Shown: positions 46,060 to 53,379 of the stretch, piece after piece | Layout of the letters: each line of letters opens with the position of its first letter | Numbering within the stretch: position 1 is the first letter of the stretch | DNA from: Streptomyces sp. B3I8 | GTDB taxonomy: Bacteria > Actinomycetota > Actinomycetes > Streptomycetales > Streptomycetaceae | Direction of reading: 5' to 3' | Assembly (NCBI RefSeq): GCF_030816915.1 | Contig: NZ_JAUSYN010000002.1 | Span: 3,175,501 to 3,239,500, forward strand | Length of the DNA: 64,000 nucleotides | Program-made: the position numbers and the translations under genes | The notes under the pieces: model-generated | Database searches by the model: none | What the model was told of the DNA's origin: nothing | Seen by the model: only the letters and a program-made list of their open reading frames with translations

Positions 46060-46082
46060 GGCTGGGCCGTCTCTGGGCCGTC
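46060..46082. repeat. 23-bp direct repeat, left copy
   Basis: Identical to 51603-51625. On the minus strand it reads Thr-Ala-Gln-Arg-Arg-Pro-Ser in one frame, resembling the C-terminal tail of some Streptomyces integrases, so it may be a remnant of an integrase 3' end (inference). Confidence 0.8.
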
Positions 46083-46085
46083 AGG

Positions 46086-46274
46086 CTAGATGAGTCGGAT
46101 GATCACTCGGATGGACACCAGGAACGCCAGCGGCAGCACAACGGCAGAGTGGGTCCCGGACCACAGACTGAACCCTGCCCCGCAACCGCCGATGAGGCCG
46201 AACGGAAGTTCCCGGGGGGTGAGGTCGATGCGAAGGCGGCGCCGTGGCACCATTGACTTCTCCATGCGGTTCAT
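46086..46274 (-). CDS. Small membrane protein of the integrated element
   Basis: 62 residues: a basic N-terminus, then 'LRIDLTPRELPFGLIGGCGA' leading into two hydrophobic segments ('FSLWSGTHSAVVLPLAFLV' and the end). GGAG lies 5 nt before the ATG. I recall similar short proteins encoded in actinomycete integrative plasmids, without a known role. The gene ends just inside the left att-like repeat. Confidence 0.5.
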   Translation of the reverse strand: MNRMEKSMVPRRRLRIDLTPRELPFGLIGGCGAGFSLWSGTHSAVVLPLAFLVSIRVIIRLI

Positions 46275-46762
46275 AAGTTCTCCAATGCGGTGAGTAATGA
46301 GTGTGCCGATGGAAAGGAGGGGTCACCCCTGGCCGGGCGGCCCCTCCGCCATATCGGTGGCAGACATTACTCGCCTGTTCCGCGAGATTCCAATCCGCGC
46401 GAGGAGGGGAACACTCAAAGACGTTTCCCGTGAGCTAGCAACAGGACGTTATGGGGAACAGGGGCGGACCTCCCTTGGCCCGCCACCCCCGCTCCCCAGC
46501 GCTTCGAACGGGCCTACGGAGGCCTCTGTTCGCAACTGATCCACGCGACACCGCAGGCACCAAGGCATCCAGGGCGCCACCTAACGAACACCCAACCAAG
46601 CTCTACTGAGCACTAATAATGCCGCGCCTAACACTTATCCAGCACCAATATTCCCATAATTAGCTACCCAGCCAGCACTAATAGTTCCGCTGCAAAATCT
46701 GCAGCGAGCACTTATAGTGCCGCATTAAACGCTGCAGCAGAATATTACTGCCAATGTAGCGT
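46275..46762. other. AT-rich non-coding stretch of the integrated element
   Basis: 488 bp without a convincing gene. From about 46590 to 46760 the DNA is strikingly AT-rich for this genome, and it contains the repeat array listed separately. An 80-codon plus-strand frame at 46297-46539 has no recognisable features. Confidence 0.65.
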
Positions 46763-46768
46763 CTACCG
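46609..46768. repeat. Degenerate array of about 33-bp repeats beside the integrase remnant
   Basis: Five copies of an AGCACTAATAnTnCCGC-type motif start at 46609, 46641, 46674, 46707 and 46736, spaced 32, 33, 33 and 29 bp. The matching parts are the first 17 bases; the rest diverge. The array abuts the integrase stop codon. Iterons of a replication origin or recombinase arm-binding sites would look like this; it is not a CRISPR array because the conserved part is short and degenerate. Confidence 0.7.
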
Positions 46769-47236
46769 AGCCTGGAAGATGGCAGCTACGGCCTTACGGG
46801 TGCGCTCCTGACTGGAGGGCATGAGGTGTGCGTACACCCGGAGCGTCAGGCCCGGGTCCGAGTGGCCGAGGTACTCGGCGAGGGCCTTGATGTTCTCGCC
46901 CGCGTCCAGGAGCACCGAGGCGTAGAAGTGGCGGAGCGCGTGCATGCCGTTCTCGCGTGACTCGGCGTACGACCCGCCCGGCTCTCGCTCCGGGATCACA
47001 CCGGCCGAGGCGAGCGCCCGCTTCCACACCTCCTCGTTGAGCGACGTCCGCCAGACGTGCCCACCGCGCGGCCCGGTGAAGAGGAGTCGCTTGATGACCG
47101 CGGGCCCGTCGGCCACCTTCCACGGCAAGGTGATCTCGACCGGCGGGAACTCCCTCATGTGCGCCCGAAGCGCATCGGCGACCGGGCCCGGAAGTGGCAC
47201 GTCCCGGAGCTTGCCGCCCTTGGGCGGGGCGAACAC
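46763..47236 (-). pseudogene. int: Tyrosine integrase, 3' fragment
   Basis: The C-terminal 157 residues of a phage-type or plasmid-type tyrosine recombinase. Present are the beta-sheet 'PPKGGKLRDVPLP', the HxxR box in 'HALRHFYASVLLDAGENIKA', 'LGHSDPGLTLRVYAHLM' with the third catalytic His and the nucleophile Tyr. The N-terminal core-binding domain and the first catalytic Arg are missing. The frame is closed by TAA about 15 codons upstream of the first usable start, directly after a DUF1326 fragment. It should be inactive. Confidence 0.85.
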
Positions 47237-47256
47237 CGCCTTACTGCGGCTCAGTT

Positions 47257-47427
47257 TCAGTCGTTAAGGTCGTCCAGCCGGACGTCTCCGTAGTTGCCCT
47301 CGCGTATGTGCCAGACCAGGACGCCGTCGCAGTCACCGTACGTCGGTGGCTGGGCGAACGAGCACGGACACGGGATGTTGCACTTGCACACGTCGAACCA
47401 GTCGCCTGCGACATGCCACGCAGGGAC
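47257..47427 (-). pseudogene. DUF1326 protein, 5' fragment
   Basis: In the minus frame a 56-residue piece matches the N-terminus of DUF1326 proteins: 'AWHVAGDWFDVCKCNIPCPC', then 'PPTYGDCDGVLVWHIREGNY', ending at a TGA after 'RLDDLND'. The four Cys of CxCxxxCxC type are typical of the family. No start codon with the right sequence lies upstream and the C-terminal two-thirds are missing. It runs straight into the integrase fragment on the same strand, consistent with a deletion joining two genes. Confidence 0.75.
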
Positions 47428-47641
47428 CCGTCGGCGCCGCTGTCTCTGCCATTGCTCTCACTCCTCACGGCCCGGCCCGGTGGGTCCCGGATCCCCCTGT
47501 GTGCCCGGCGACCGGACCGGACCGGGCATCCTCCCTCCTTTCCATCCTGTGCTCCTGACCGAAGCATGCCCAGCGGCGCCTGCCCGGGTTTTGCGGTGCC
47601 GGGATCCGTGGTGTCCTGGAAGGGTCCGGTAGGAGAGCACC

Positions 47642-48466
47642 ATGCGAACCATTCAGCGCTCCGTCACCAACGACCATCCGTTGCGGCCTGGGGTGCTGCT
47701 GCCAGCGCGGGATCTCGCCGTCGCGTGGTCGCTGATCGTCGTGATCGCCGCCCTAGCCTGGGTGCTCACCGTGGGCCAGGCGCTGGACATGGGGATCGAG
47801 CCGGGCACGATGGGGATGGCGCTGCCGCTGTTCCTGCTGCTGTGGGTCGCCATGATGGCGGCCATGATGCTGCCGTCCGTCGCTCCCGTCGCGGTGACCT
47901 GGGCGAAGGGCATCACGCGGCAGTCCGGCGGCCTCACCCGTGCCGTGCGCACCACGGAGTTCCTCGGCGGTTATCTGCTCGTCTGGACGGCCTTCGGGCT
48001 GCTCGCGTACGGCGGACTGGCGCTCACCGGCGACCTGGTCGACCGGCATCCGGAGGCCGGGAAGTGGATCGGCGCAGCCGCCTTCGCGCTCGCCGGGCTG
48101 TACCAGCTGGGCCCGCTCAAGAACATCTGTCTGCGGCACTGCCGCAGCCCGATAGCCCAGCTGATGCGTTACGCCTCCTACCGCCCGGCGGTCCGGGACC
48201 TGCGGGTGGGACTGCACCACGGCGCGTACTGCCTGGGCTGCTGCTGGGCGCTGATGGTGGTGCTGATCCCGCTCGGAGTCATGAACATCGCGGCGATGGC
48301 CGGGCTCGCGGCGCTGATCTTCCTGGAGAAGCTCTGGTACCGGGGCCCGCAGTTGGCCCGTGTCATGGGCGTGGCGTTCCTGGTGCTGGCGGTGCTCGCG
48401 CCCTTCCAGGACTGGCTGCTGCTGGGGCTGCAGCCCTCCGGCGGAGCGATGATGCCGTCGATGTGA
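47642..48466 (+). CDS. DUF2182 integral membrane protein
   Basis: 274 residues with about seven membrane helices, matching the DUF2182 'predicted metal-binding' family. Characteristic features are the Met-rich 'WVAMMAAMMLPSVAPV' (about residues 72-87) and 'NICLRHCRSP' with 'LHHGAYCLGCCWALM', which could bind a soft metal. Family members are usually encoded beside DUF1326 proteins, as here. GGAGAG precedes the ATG. Role unknown; a membrane metal-handling pair is plausible (inference). Confidence 0.85.
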   Translation: MRTIQRSVTNDHPLRPGVLLPARDLAVAWSLIVVIAALAWVLTVGQALDMGIEPGTMGMALPLFLLLWVAMMAAMMLPSVAPVAVTWAKGITRQSGGLTRAVRTTEFLGGYLLVWTAFGLLAYGGLALTGDLVDRHPEAGKWIGAAAFALAGLYQLGPLKNICLRHCRSPIAQLMRYASYRPAVRDLRVGLHHGAYCLGCCWALMVVLIPLGVMNIAAMAGLAALIFLEKLWYRGPQLARVMGVAFLVLAVLAPFQDWLLLGLQPSGGAMMPSM

Positions 48467-48467
48467 G

Positions 48468-48767
48468 TCAGCGGCGGTGCTGCTCGCGCCACATGGCGCG
48501 CCGACTGCCGAAGAAGCCGGCACTGGAGACGCAGAACGGCACGAGGTAGTTGACCAGCACCCGCATCCAGGTCACGGCCGTGGCCGAACCGGCGAACAGC
48601 ACCGAACCCTGGTTGACCAGCGACAGCAGCGTGCCGACGACCACTGCGATCGGCACGCACTTGGCCAGCGAGGCTGCGGAGAACACCGTCTCCAGCAGCC
48701 TCGGACGCTCGTCGCCGGTCCGCGGGGAGCTCGTCGGATCCCCCCGCGTTACTCGTGAGCCGATCAC
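48468..48767 (-). CDS. nrtS: NrtS-like small membrane protein
   Basis: 99 residues with two hydrophobic helices ('VPIAVVVGTLLSLVNQGSV' and 'VLVNYLVPFCVSSAGFFG'). 'LVNQGS' and 'NYLVPFCVSS' match the NrtS family, small proteins linked to nitrate/nitrite uptake in cyanobacteria. The ATG overlaps the DUF1326 stop (ATGA). It ends 1 bp from the convergent DUF2182 gene. Confidence 0.75.
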   Translation of the reverse strand: MIGSRVTRGDPTSSPRTGDERPRLLETVFSAASLAKCVPIAVVVGTLLSLVNQGSVLFAGSATAVTWMRVLVNYLVPFCVSSAGFFGSRRAMWREQHRR

Positions 48768-49387
48768 GCCCTTGCCATGGGTGCTCCGGCCTCCTGCTCG
48801 CTGGCGAAGACGAAGTCGGCCTCCTCTCCGTAGCTCGGCTCGTAGCTCAGGCCGAAGGCGTCCGAGCTGCCGGTGGCCTTGCCGATCCCGTACTCGGGGG
48901 CGAATCCGAACATCGCGTTCGTCACGGTGGTCGGCGTGCCGTCGGCGCCACGCAGCGGCTCGTACGTCAACTGAGTGTGCCCCTCGACGCTCAGGCCCCG
49001 CTGCTCGCCGCCGGAGAGCGAGACCGCACCGCGCTCGGTACCGAGGAACTCGCCGATGAACTGTGCGAGCTCGCCGAACGGGCCGCCCTCCTGACCGGAG
49101 AGGATCCGCCCGACGGCATCGGCCTGCGCATCGCTGGCAGCGGTGTCGATCACGACGCCGACCTTCCAGTCACCGGCCGTCAGATTCGACGGGAAGAGGT
49201 TGTAGAACGCGAAGTCGACCCCTGAGAGATCGACCTCGTCCAACCTCCCGTCGGCGATGTGGAACACCGCGGTGCCACGGCACTCGGTGCCGCCCCGCGC
49301 GTCCCTGGGCTGCGCGTCCACAGGGCACCCGCATATCACGGCGCATGAACAGCCCGCGATATAGTGCCCGGAGATGCTGTACGTCAT
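48764..49387 (-). CDS. DUF1326 protein
   Basis: 207 residues, cytosolic, full length. The N-terminus carries the family Cys motif ('GCSCAVICGCPVD', about residues 12-24), then 'GVDFAFYNLFPSNLTAGDWK' and 'TAASDAQADAVGRILSGQEG'. DUF1326 proteins have a steroid-carrier-like fold by annotation but no proven function. GAGGAG precedes the ATG; a promoter lies at 49565-49594. Together with NrtS it forms an operon opposite DUF2182. Confidence 0.85.
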   Translation of the reverse strand: MTYSISGHYIAGCSCAVICGCPVDAQPRDARGGTECRGTAVFHIADGRLDEVDLSGVDFAFYNLFPSNLTAGDWKVGVVIDTAASDAQADAVGRILSGQEGGPFGELAQFIGEFLGTERGAVSLSGGEQRGLSVEGHTQLTYEPLRGADGTPTTVTNAMFGFAPEYGIGKATGSSDAFGLSYEPSYGEEADFVFASEQEAGAPMARA

Positions 49388-49714
49388 TTGGTACTCCTCT
49401 GCCCCCTGGTGAGTCCGATGGAATCGGGCCGACCGGAGGGGAGCGCGCGCAGAGCCGTCCGCGATCCCCCGGCCGACCCGTCAGGGACGATCGGGTGGGC
49501 AACGCGGATGAACGGATCATGGGCACTCCGCTCCAAGCGGTGAGCCGAGGAGCACTGGACTTCCACGCTAGACACGCTGCGCCCCGGCTGTAAACCGCAG
49601 CGGGATGCGGTGTGCCCCGGGGCGGGAAGGCGACGCCTTTGCGCCGTTCCCCGGGTCGGCGGCGATCAACGGCGCGGGGACGGCGGATGCTGGTCGAGCG
49701 TCCGCGAGGGGCGG
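49388..49714. other. Intergenic region upstream of the DUF1326-nrtS operon
   Basis: 327 bp between DUF1326 and the TusA-like gene, both on the minus strand. It holds the promoter at 49565-49594; otherwise GC-rich with no gene seen. Confidence 0.65.
49565..49594 (-). promoter_or_regulatory. Candidate sigma-70-type promoter of DUF1326-nrtS
   Basis: On the minus strand TTTACA (49594-49589) and TAGCGT (49570-49565) are separated by 18 bp, about 180 bp upstream of the DUF1326 start. Confidence 0.45.
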
Positions 49715-50014
49715 TCAGCTCGGTGCTCGGTGCCAGGGTGCGCCAGAGCGGGTAGGTGCGGCGTCTGCGGCGATCCGCAGGGCGTAAACCGTCTGGTCGG
49801 TGCGATGGCGTGGGAGAAGGCCGAGGTAGCTGTGGCCGGTCAGGTGGCACCAGGCGGGCAGGTCGAGCGGAGCAGCCGGATCGGTGACGATGACGTGCAC
49901 GATCGTGTCCGGCGCGGCGTCCCGGATGCGCTCGCGCAGGTGTAACAGGAGGGTGACGCAGAGCATGCCGGTGCCGTCGACCAGCAGTCGTCCGGTCTCG
50001 GGTGCGGTGGTCAC
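49715..50014 (-). CDS. TusA-like sulfur-carrier protein
   Basis: 99 residues resembling sulfurtransferase TusA: 'LLVDGTGMLCVTLLLHLRER' with a single Cys at the TusA active-site position, then 'VHVIVTDPAAPLDLPAWCHL' and 'GHSYLGLLPR'. In canonical TusA the motif is CPxP; here it is Cys-Val-Thr, seen in relatives encoded with rhodaneses. The GTG start overlaps the stop of a rhodanese fragment. A persulfide-carrier role is likely but the altered motif makes it uncertain. Confidence 0.75.
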   Translation of the reverse strand: MTTAPETGRLLVDGTGMLCVTLLLHLRERIRDAAPDTIVHVIVTDPAAPLDLPAWCHLTGHSYLGLLPRHRTDQTVYALRIAADAAPTRSGAPWHRAPS

Positions 50015-50142
50015 GCGGCGCAGGTCTCGACGGGAAGCTCGGCCAGGCGCCATTCGAGCATGCCGTCGGCCAGCCGCTGCGCGCGGCGGCCTCGGGCGGC
50101 GAGCAGGCGGACCGCGTCGTGGGCGAGGACGCAATTGGCGGG
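50011..50142 (-). pseudogene. Rhodanese domain, 3' fragment
   Basis: 43 codons ending in TGA match the C-terminal part of rhodanese domains found in ArsR-rhodanese proteins: 'CVLAHDAVRLLAARGRRAQR' and 'LADGMLEWRLAELPV'. The Cys here is the one after the usual active-site Cys; the rest of the rhodanese and any ArsR domain are gone. Upstream codons in this frame look unrelated. It overlaps the TusA-like gene start (GTGA), so the original operon was rhodanese then TusA. Confidence 0.7.
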
Positions 50143-50549
50143 CGTCAGCAGGCGGTGAACCCATGCACTCACTCCGTTGGTCTGACCGCGCCGTCGACAA
50201 CAGGTCCGAGCCCGCGTCAGCCGCCACCAGCGGCCAAGGCGCCCAACAACCATGAGGATCACGATCTACAGCTGGAGTACTAAGGTCGGCGGGGGTGCAG
50301 CGAGGCATACGCGCACCTGATCGGCCGGCGCCGTCGTGGCTGGCTGTCGTCGGCTGAGGTTCGTGCCACTGCCGTGCCAGAAGTGGGGGTCAGCCGCGGT
50401 CAACGAGAATGCCTAGCGGTCGAGTTGGTGGGTGGCTCACCAGTCATCGAAGCCCCAGGTCACCGGCCCTACGCCCCAGCCTCTCTCCTAAAGTGGTGCT
50501 CCTGAAAACACCAGCGCCTTCTGAAGGTGCAGTCGCTAGGCTCAGGCTC
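50143..50549. other. Intergenic region with a diverged repeat
   Basis: 407 bp with no convincing gene. It contains 50297-50362, a diverged copy of 51171-51242, and a -10-like TAGGCT at 50537-50542 before the next gene. Confidence 0.6.
50297..50362. repeat. Diverged intergenic repeat, first copy
   Basis: The run GCAGCGAGGCATACGCGCAC to GGCTGTCGTCGGCTGAGG aligns by eye with 51171-51242 at most positions, with a few small gaps. Each copy precedes a small plus-strand gene. Confidence 0.6.
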
Positions 50550-50945
50550 GTGAGCGCAGAAGCCCAAGTCATGGCGAATCACCGCGTCCACGTCGTACCT
50601 GTGGTCTTGGCTTTGGCCAATCCACCGTGGCAGCGGGACGTGTGGCTCGACCCTTCGAAGTTCGAGAACATCGACCACGCCTTCCACACGCTCTTCGATG
50701 ACTTCTGTGACGCCGATGAGCCTGAGCGGTTTCTCGGCATCAGCTTGAGAACGGAGGAAGAGGTAGCCCTCATGCGGGCACTCGGCGTCGCGCTCAACGC
50801 TGCCGCCGCGGAGGCACCCCACGACACCGACGCTGAGTACCTTCAGGCATCAGCCTGGCCCGAAGTCGTGGCCATCGCCGGACGCCTCGCTCAGGTAATG
50901 GTCTCGAACGACCTGCGTTTGCTGAGCGGTGGGCAGCATGCGTGA
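50550..50945 (+). CDS. Hypothetical protein in the integrated element
   Basis: 131 residues, cytosolic, acidic in the middle ('FHTLFDDFCDADEPERFLG'), preceded by 'NPPWQRDVWLDPSKFENIDH'. I do not recognise a domain. The GTG at 50550 has no Shine-Dalgarno but TAGGCT ends 7 nt before it; the ATG at 50571 is an alternative. It lies among element-borne genes, so an accessory role is likely (inference). Confidence 0.6.
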   Translation: MSAEAQVMANHRVHVVPVVLALANPPWQRDVWLDPSKFENIDHAFHTLFDDFCDADEPERFLGISLRTEEEVALMRALGVALNAAAAEAPHDTDAEYLQASAWPEVVAIAGRLAQVMVSNDLRLLSGGQHA

Positions 50946-51312
50946 GTGTCTAACTGCGTGACAACGCCGACGAACAACGGCGGACGAGCGCGGACTTCAG
51001 CGGACCATCAGTGCAGGTGAGAAGCGCACCAGCCCAAGGCGCCGCCCTCACCCAAGTTGCTTCGGGACGAAGCAGTCCTCTCCCCAAGGTCTCGGCCCCG
51101 CGCGTCCGCCGGCGCGGCTTGCTCTGGTCGACGGGCAAACTCAGCAGCGTGGCCGAGGCCAGTGTGGGTTCAGCGAGACACACGCGCGCCTGGTCGGTCG
51201 GCCCACCCACCGTCGTAGCTGACTGTCGGTGGCTGAGGCTCAGACGGACCGCATGTAAGACAAACGTCGTCACTCGGGGACAGGTCTCCCTCGCCTCTGC
51301 CACACTCCGCGC
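50946..51312. other. Intergenic region with a diverged repeat
   Basis: 367 bp without a convincing gene. It starts with short AGCGCGGACTTCAGCGGAC-type repeats and contains the second diverged repeat at 51171-51242. Confidence 0.6.
51171..51242. repeat. Diverged intergenic repeat, second copy
   Basis: Runs from CAGCGAGACACACGCGCGCC to GACTGTCGGTGGCTGAGG; partner of 50297-50362. It lies about 70 bp before the small CxxH protein gene. Confidence 0.6.
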
Positions 51313-51585
51313 ATGGGGCGCTGTGCTGGAGTAACACGACGAGGGCAAGCATGCCGGAACAGGGCAGGGCGGAACGGGTTCTGCCATCTGCATGGGGGCG
51401 GGCGGCGTGGCCGAGCACCCAGACTCCGTGCCCCGTCCCCACGTCTCACACGCTCACATCCACAGCCCAGTCCTGTACGACGGCCACGCCGAAGAGGTCG
51501 GTTGTGGCGACTGTGGTGGTTCCTCGTGAGCTGGTTCGAGTGGCTGCGCGGCGGCGGCCGACGCCGGCGGAGTCCTGAAGGATGA
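51313..51585 (+). CDS. Small zinc-motif protein (DUF5763-like)
   Basis: 90 residues. The N-terminus reads 'CAGVTRRGQACRNRAGRNGF' followed by CHLH, matching the CxGxTxxGxxC...CxxH metal-binding pattern of small phage and plasmid proteins (DUF5763-like, from memory). The rest is Arg-rich with a short Trp-rich hydrophobic stretch near residue 70. No Shine-Dalgarno is obvious. A DNA- or RNA-binding role is possible. Confidence 0.5.
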   Translation: MGRCAGVTRRGQACRNRAGRNGFCHLHGGGRRGRAPRLRAPSPRLTRSHPQPSPVRRPRRRGRLWRLWWFLVSWFEWLRGGGRRRRSPEG

Positions 51586-51602
51586 CGCCTACCCATCAGG
51601 TT

Positions 51603-51625
51603 GGCTGGGCCGTCTCTGGGCCGTC
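51603..51625. repeat. 23-bp direct repeat, right copy
   Basis: Identical to 46060-46082. On the minus strand it lies in a frame reading 'LAIIERPRTAQRRPSQPDG' and stop, which looks like an integrase C-terminus without the rest of the gene. Confidence 0.8.
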
Positions 51626-51732
51626 CGAGGCCGCTCAATGATGGCCAATGACGACCAACGACGACCACCAGGCGCACGAGCCCACCGCCCCCGACCTGCA
51701 AAAACCCAGCTCACCAAGATCCCCGGAAAGAC

Positions 51733-51778
51733 CCAGGGCAAGAAGAAGTAAGCGCACACCAGTAAGCCCCCGACCTGC
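51733..51778. other. Candidate attR: gpm 3' end repeat, right copy
   Basis: Carries the same 19 bp as the gpm end, including codons for Gln-Gly-Lys-Lys-Lys and the TAA, and most of the following 27 bp. Upstream in frame is Lys-Ile-Pro-Gly-Lys-Thr, not the gpm sequence, so only the gene's tail is duplicated. Confidence 0.7.
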
Positions 51779-51807
51779 TGCTTCCTGGCGGATCGGGGGC
51801 TTACTGG
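51759..51807. terminator. Terminator in the duplicated gpm end
   Basis: A perfect 15-bp stem: CCAGTAAGCCCCCGA (51759-51773) with its complement at 51793-51807. It corresponds in position to the gpm terminator at 46013-46054. Confidence 0.9.
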
Positions 51808-51874
51808 TGGGGCTGGGCCGGCGTCGCACTCGGGCAGGGTGGGGCAGCCTGGGCCGGGTGGGCATTCTGGGACC

Positions 51875-52360
51875 ATGCCGAACAGCCAGGGGTCTCACGT
51901 GAAGGTGCACTTTCGGCTTGAGATCGAGGACGACTGGCCCCCGGTGTCGGTGGAGAGTCTGTGGGCGGTCGATCAGGGGGACGGGACCGCGCGGCTCGAC
52001 AATGTTCCTTGGTTCGTCCGTGGCATCGCCTGTGGGGACATCGTGGCCACCGACGCCGATGAGGAGGGTGTGCGATGGGCCGGCACGGTGGTGCGGGGTT
52101 CGGAGAACTGCACCATCCGTCTCATCGTGTTCCGTGACGGCGGTTCCGGAGCCGCACGGCAGAGTGTGATCGACGCCTTCCACGCGCTGGGGGTGTACGG
52201 GGAGGGCGTCGAGCGGTTCCGCATGGTCGCTCTGGATGTTCCGCCCGCCGCTGATATCGCCAAGGTGCGGCGGCTGCTCGACCGCGGTGTGGCGCGGGAG
52301 TGGTGGGCCGTGGAAGAGGGATGCGTCACCGAGTGGTGGCGGGCCGCCGCCCAAGGATGA
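51875..52360 (+). CDS. DUF4265 protein
   Basis: 161 residues, cytosolic, with 'VESLWAVDQGDGTARLDNVP' and 'VVRGSENCTIRLIVF', the pattern of the DUF4265 family, whose members are sometimes annotated near polymorphic toxins as possible immunity proteins. No toxin gene adjoins it, so that role is not supported here. ATG 51875 was chosen; in-frame codons upstream lie in the terminator region. Confidence 0.7.
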   Translation: MPNSQGSHVKVHFRLEIEDDWPPVSVESLWAVDQGDGTARLDNVPWFVRGIACGDIVATDADEEGVRWAGTVVRGSENCTIRLIVFRDGGSGAARQSVIDAFHALGVYGEGVERFRMVALDVPPAADIAKVRRLLDRGVAREWWAVEEGCVTEWWRAAAQG

Positions 52361-52373
52361 GGCGGCGGGCCTG

Positions 52374-52808
52374 TCAGACGGGTTCGGCGAAGAAGCGGTT
52401 GCGGACCTCGTCCGGTGGGTGCGATTCGATCACGTAGTCGCCGCCCTTCTGGTCGTTGGAGAGGAACAGGAAGCCCTGCGCGTCGGCGCTCCAGAACGTC
52501 CAGCTGCCCTCCGACTGCTGGTTGGGGAACAGGCTGTTCCGGGGCTCGTGCTCGAAGGGGTGCGCCTCCACCACCCGGTCGCCCGCGCGCACGTCGTTGG
52601 ATACGAAGACGTAGCAGTCCGTTGCCGGGTTGAAGAGGCGGACGCCGCCGTTGCCGTCGGGGTGGGCCTCGAACTGGTCGCGGAACTCGTCGGGGAAGGG
52701 GTGACCTTCCAGAACATGGTCGGGGCCTTCCATGTCGTTCGAGACGAAGAGCCACTGACCGTTGTGCTGATAACTGCGCAGTCTGAATCTTCCGTTCGGG
52801 AGAGGCAT
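52374..52808 (-). CDS. Threefold-repeat (beta-trefoil-like) protein
   Basis: 144 residues built from three copies of a unit: 'WLFVSNDMEGPDHVLEGHPF' (19-38), 'YVFVSNDVRAGDRVVEAHPF' (66-85) and 'FLFLSNDQKGGDYVIESHPP' (113-132), each about 47 residues apart. Each has aromatic-x-F/L-x-S-N-D, then V-hydrophobic-E-x-H-P. Three such units suggest a beta-trefoil, as in lectins and actin-binding fascin-like domains. There is no signal peptide. I do not recognise a named family. Confidence 0.7.
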   Translation of the reverse strand: MPLPNGRFRLRSYQHNGQWLFVSNDMEGPDHVLEGHPFPDEFRDQFEAHPDGNGGVRLFNPATDCYVFVSNDVRAGDRVVEAHPFEHEPRNSLFPNQQSEGSWTFWSADAQGFLFLSNDQKGGDYVIESHPPDEVRNRFFAEPV

Positions 52809-52972
52809 GATTCAGCCCCTTCTATCGAGATCACATTGTATGTACTATTTTTCCACTTTTCGGTAGTGGTGGCGAGGTGAGGCAACTCGGACCGGTGAGT
52901 GCGGCGTTGGCTCAGTGGCTGCTGCCGGGGCCCTCTCCCCCTCCTCCCGCGATCCGGTCCGCACGGCCTGCC

Positions 52973-53350
52973 CTAGTCGGCCATGTCCACGTTGTCCAAG
53001 TAGAAGCGGACCGAGGCGATCCGGTCGTTCTCGAGGGTCAGGATGGTGACGCCGCACGACAGGTAGCGCGTGTTCTCCACTGTGGTGCCGCCGATCTCCC
53101 ACTCGGCCCACACCTGGTCGCCGTCCACGACGGACCGCCGGACGGCCGCCACCAGGTCGGGGACGTGGGCGAACAGGCCGCCCCAGTTCTCCCGCATCTT
53201 CGCGTGGTCGATGACGCCCCGCTGCGGGTGCAGCGGCTGGTAGGAGCGGAGGTTCTCGGCGAAGCAGTCGGCGAAGGCATCCAGGTCATGGGCGTTCATG
53301 GCCTTTTGCATGCGGCTCAGGATGGTCTGGGACGTCGTCTTCTCGTTCAT
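52973..53350 (-). CDS. SnoaL/NTF2-like protein
   Basis: 125 residues with the NTF2-like fold: 'MQKAMNAHDLDAFADCFAEN' at the start, then 'WAEWEIGGT' and 'LENDRIASVRFYLDNVDMAD' at the end. Such proteins are ligand-binding or isomerase-like; the substrate is unknown. It lies 30 bp beyond the downstream end of an MmyB-type regulator on the same strand and may be its target. Confidence 0.75.
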   Translation of the reverse strand: MNEKTTSQTILSRMQKAMNAHDLDAFADCFAENLRSYQPLHPQRGVIDHAKMRENWGGLFAHVPDLVAAVRRSVVDGDQVWAEWEIGGTTVENTRYLSCGVTILTLENDRIASVRFYLDNVDMAD

Positions 53351-53379
53351 GCCCGTGACGATGCCAGCCGGGAAGCCGG

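Noticed and set aside
46297..46539. 80-codon plus-strand frame in the integrated element
   Set aside because: No recognisable domain, no clear ribosome site and biased composition; left as non-coding.
46609..46768. CRISPR array
   Set aside because: Repeats are short, degenerate and not separated by distinct spacers of constant length; no cas genes are present.
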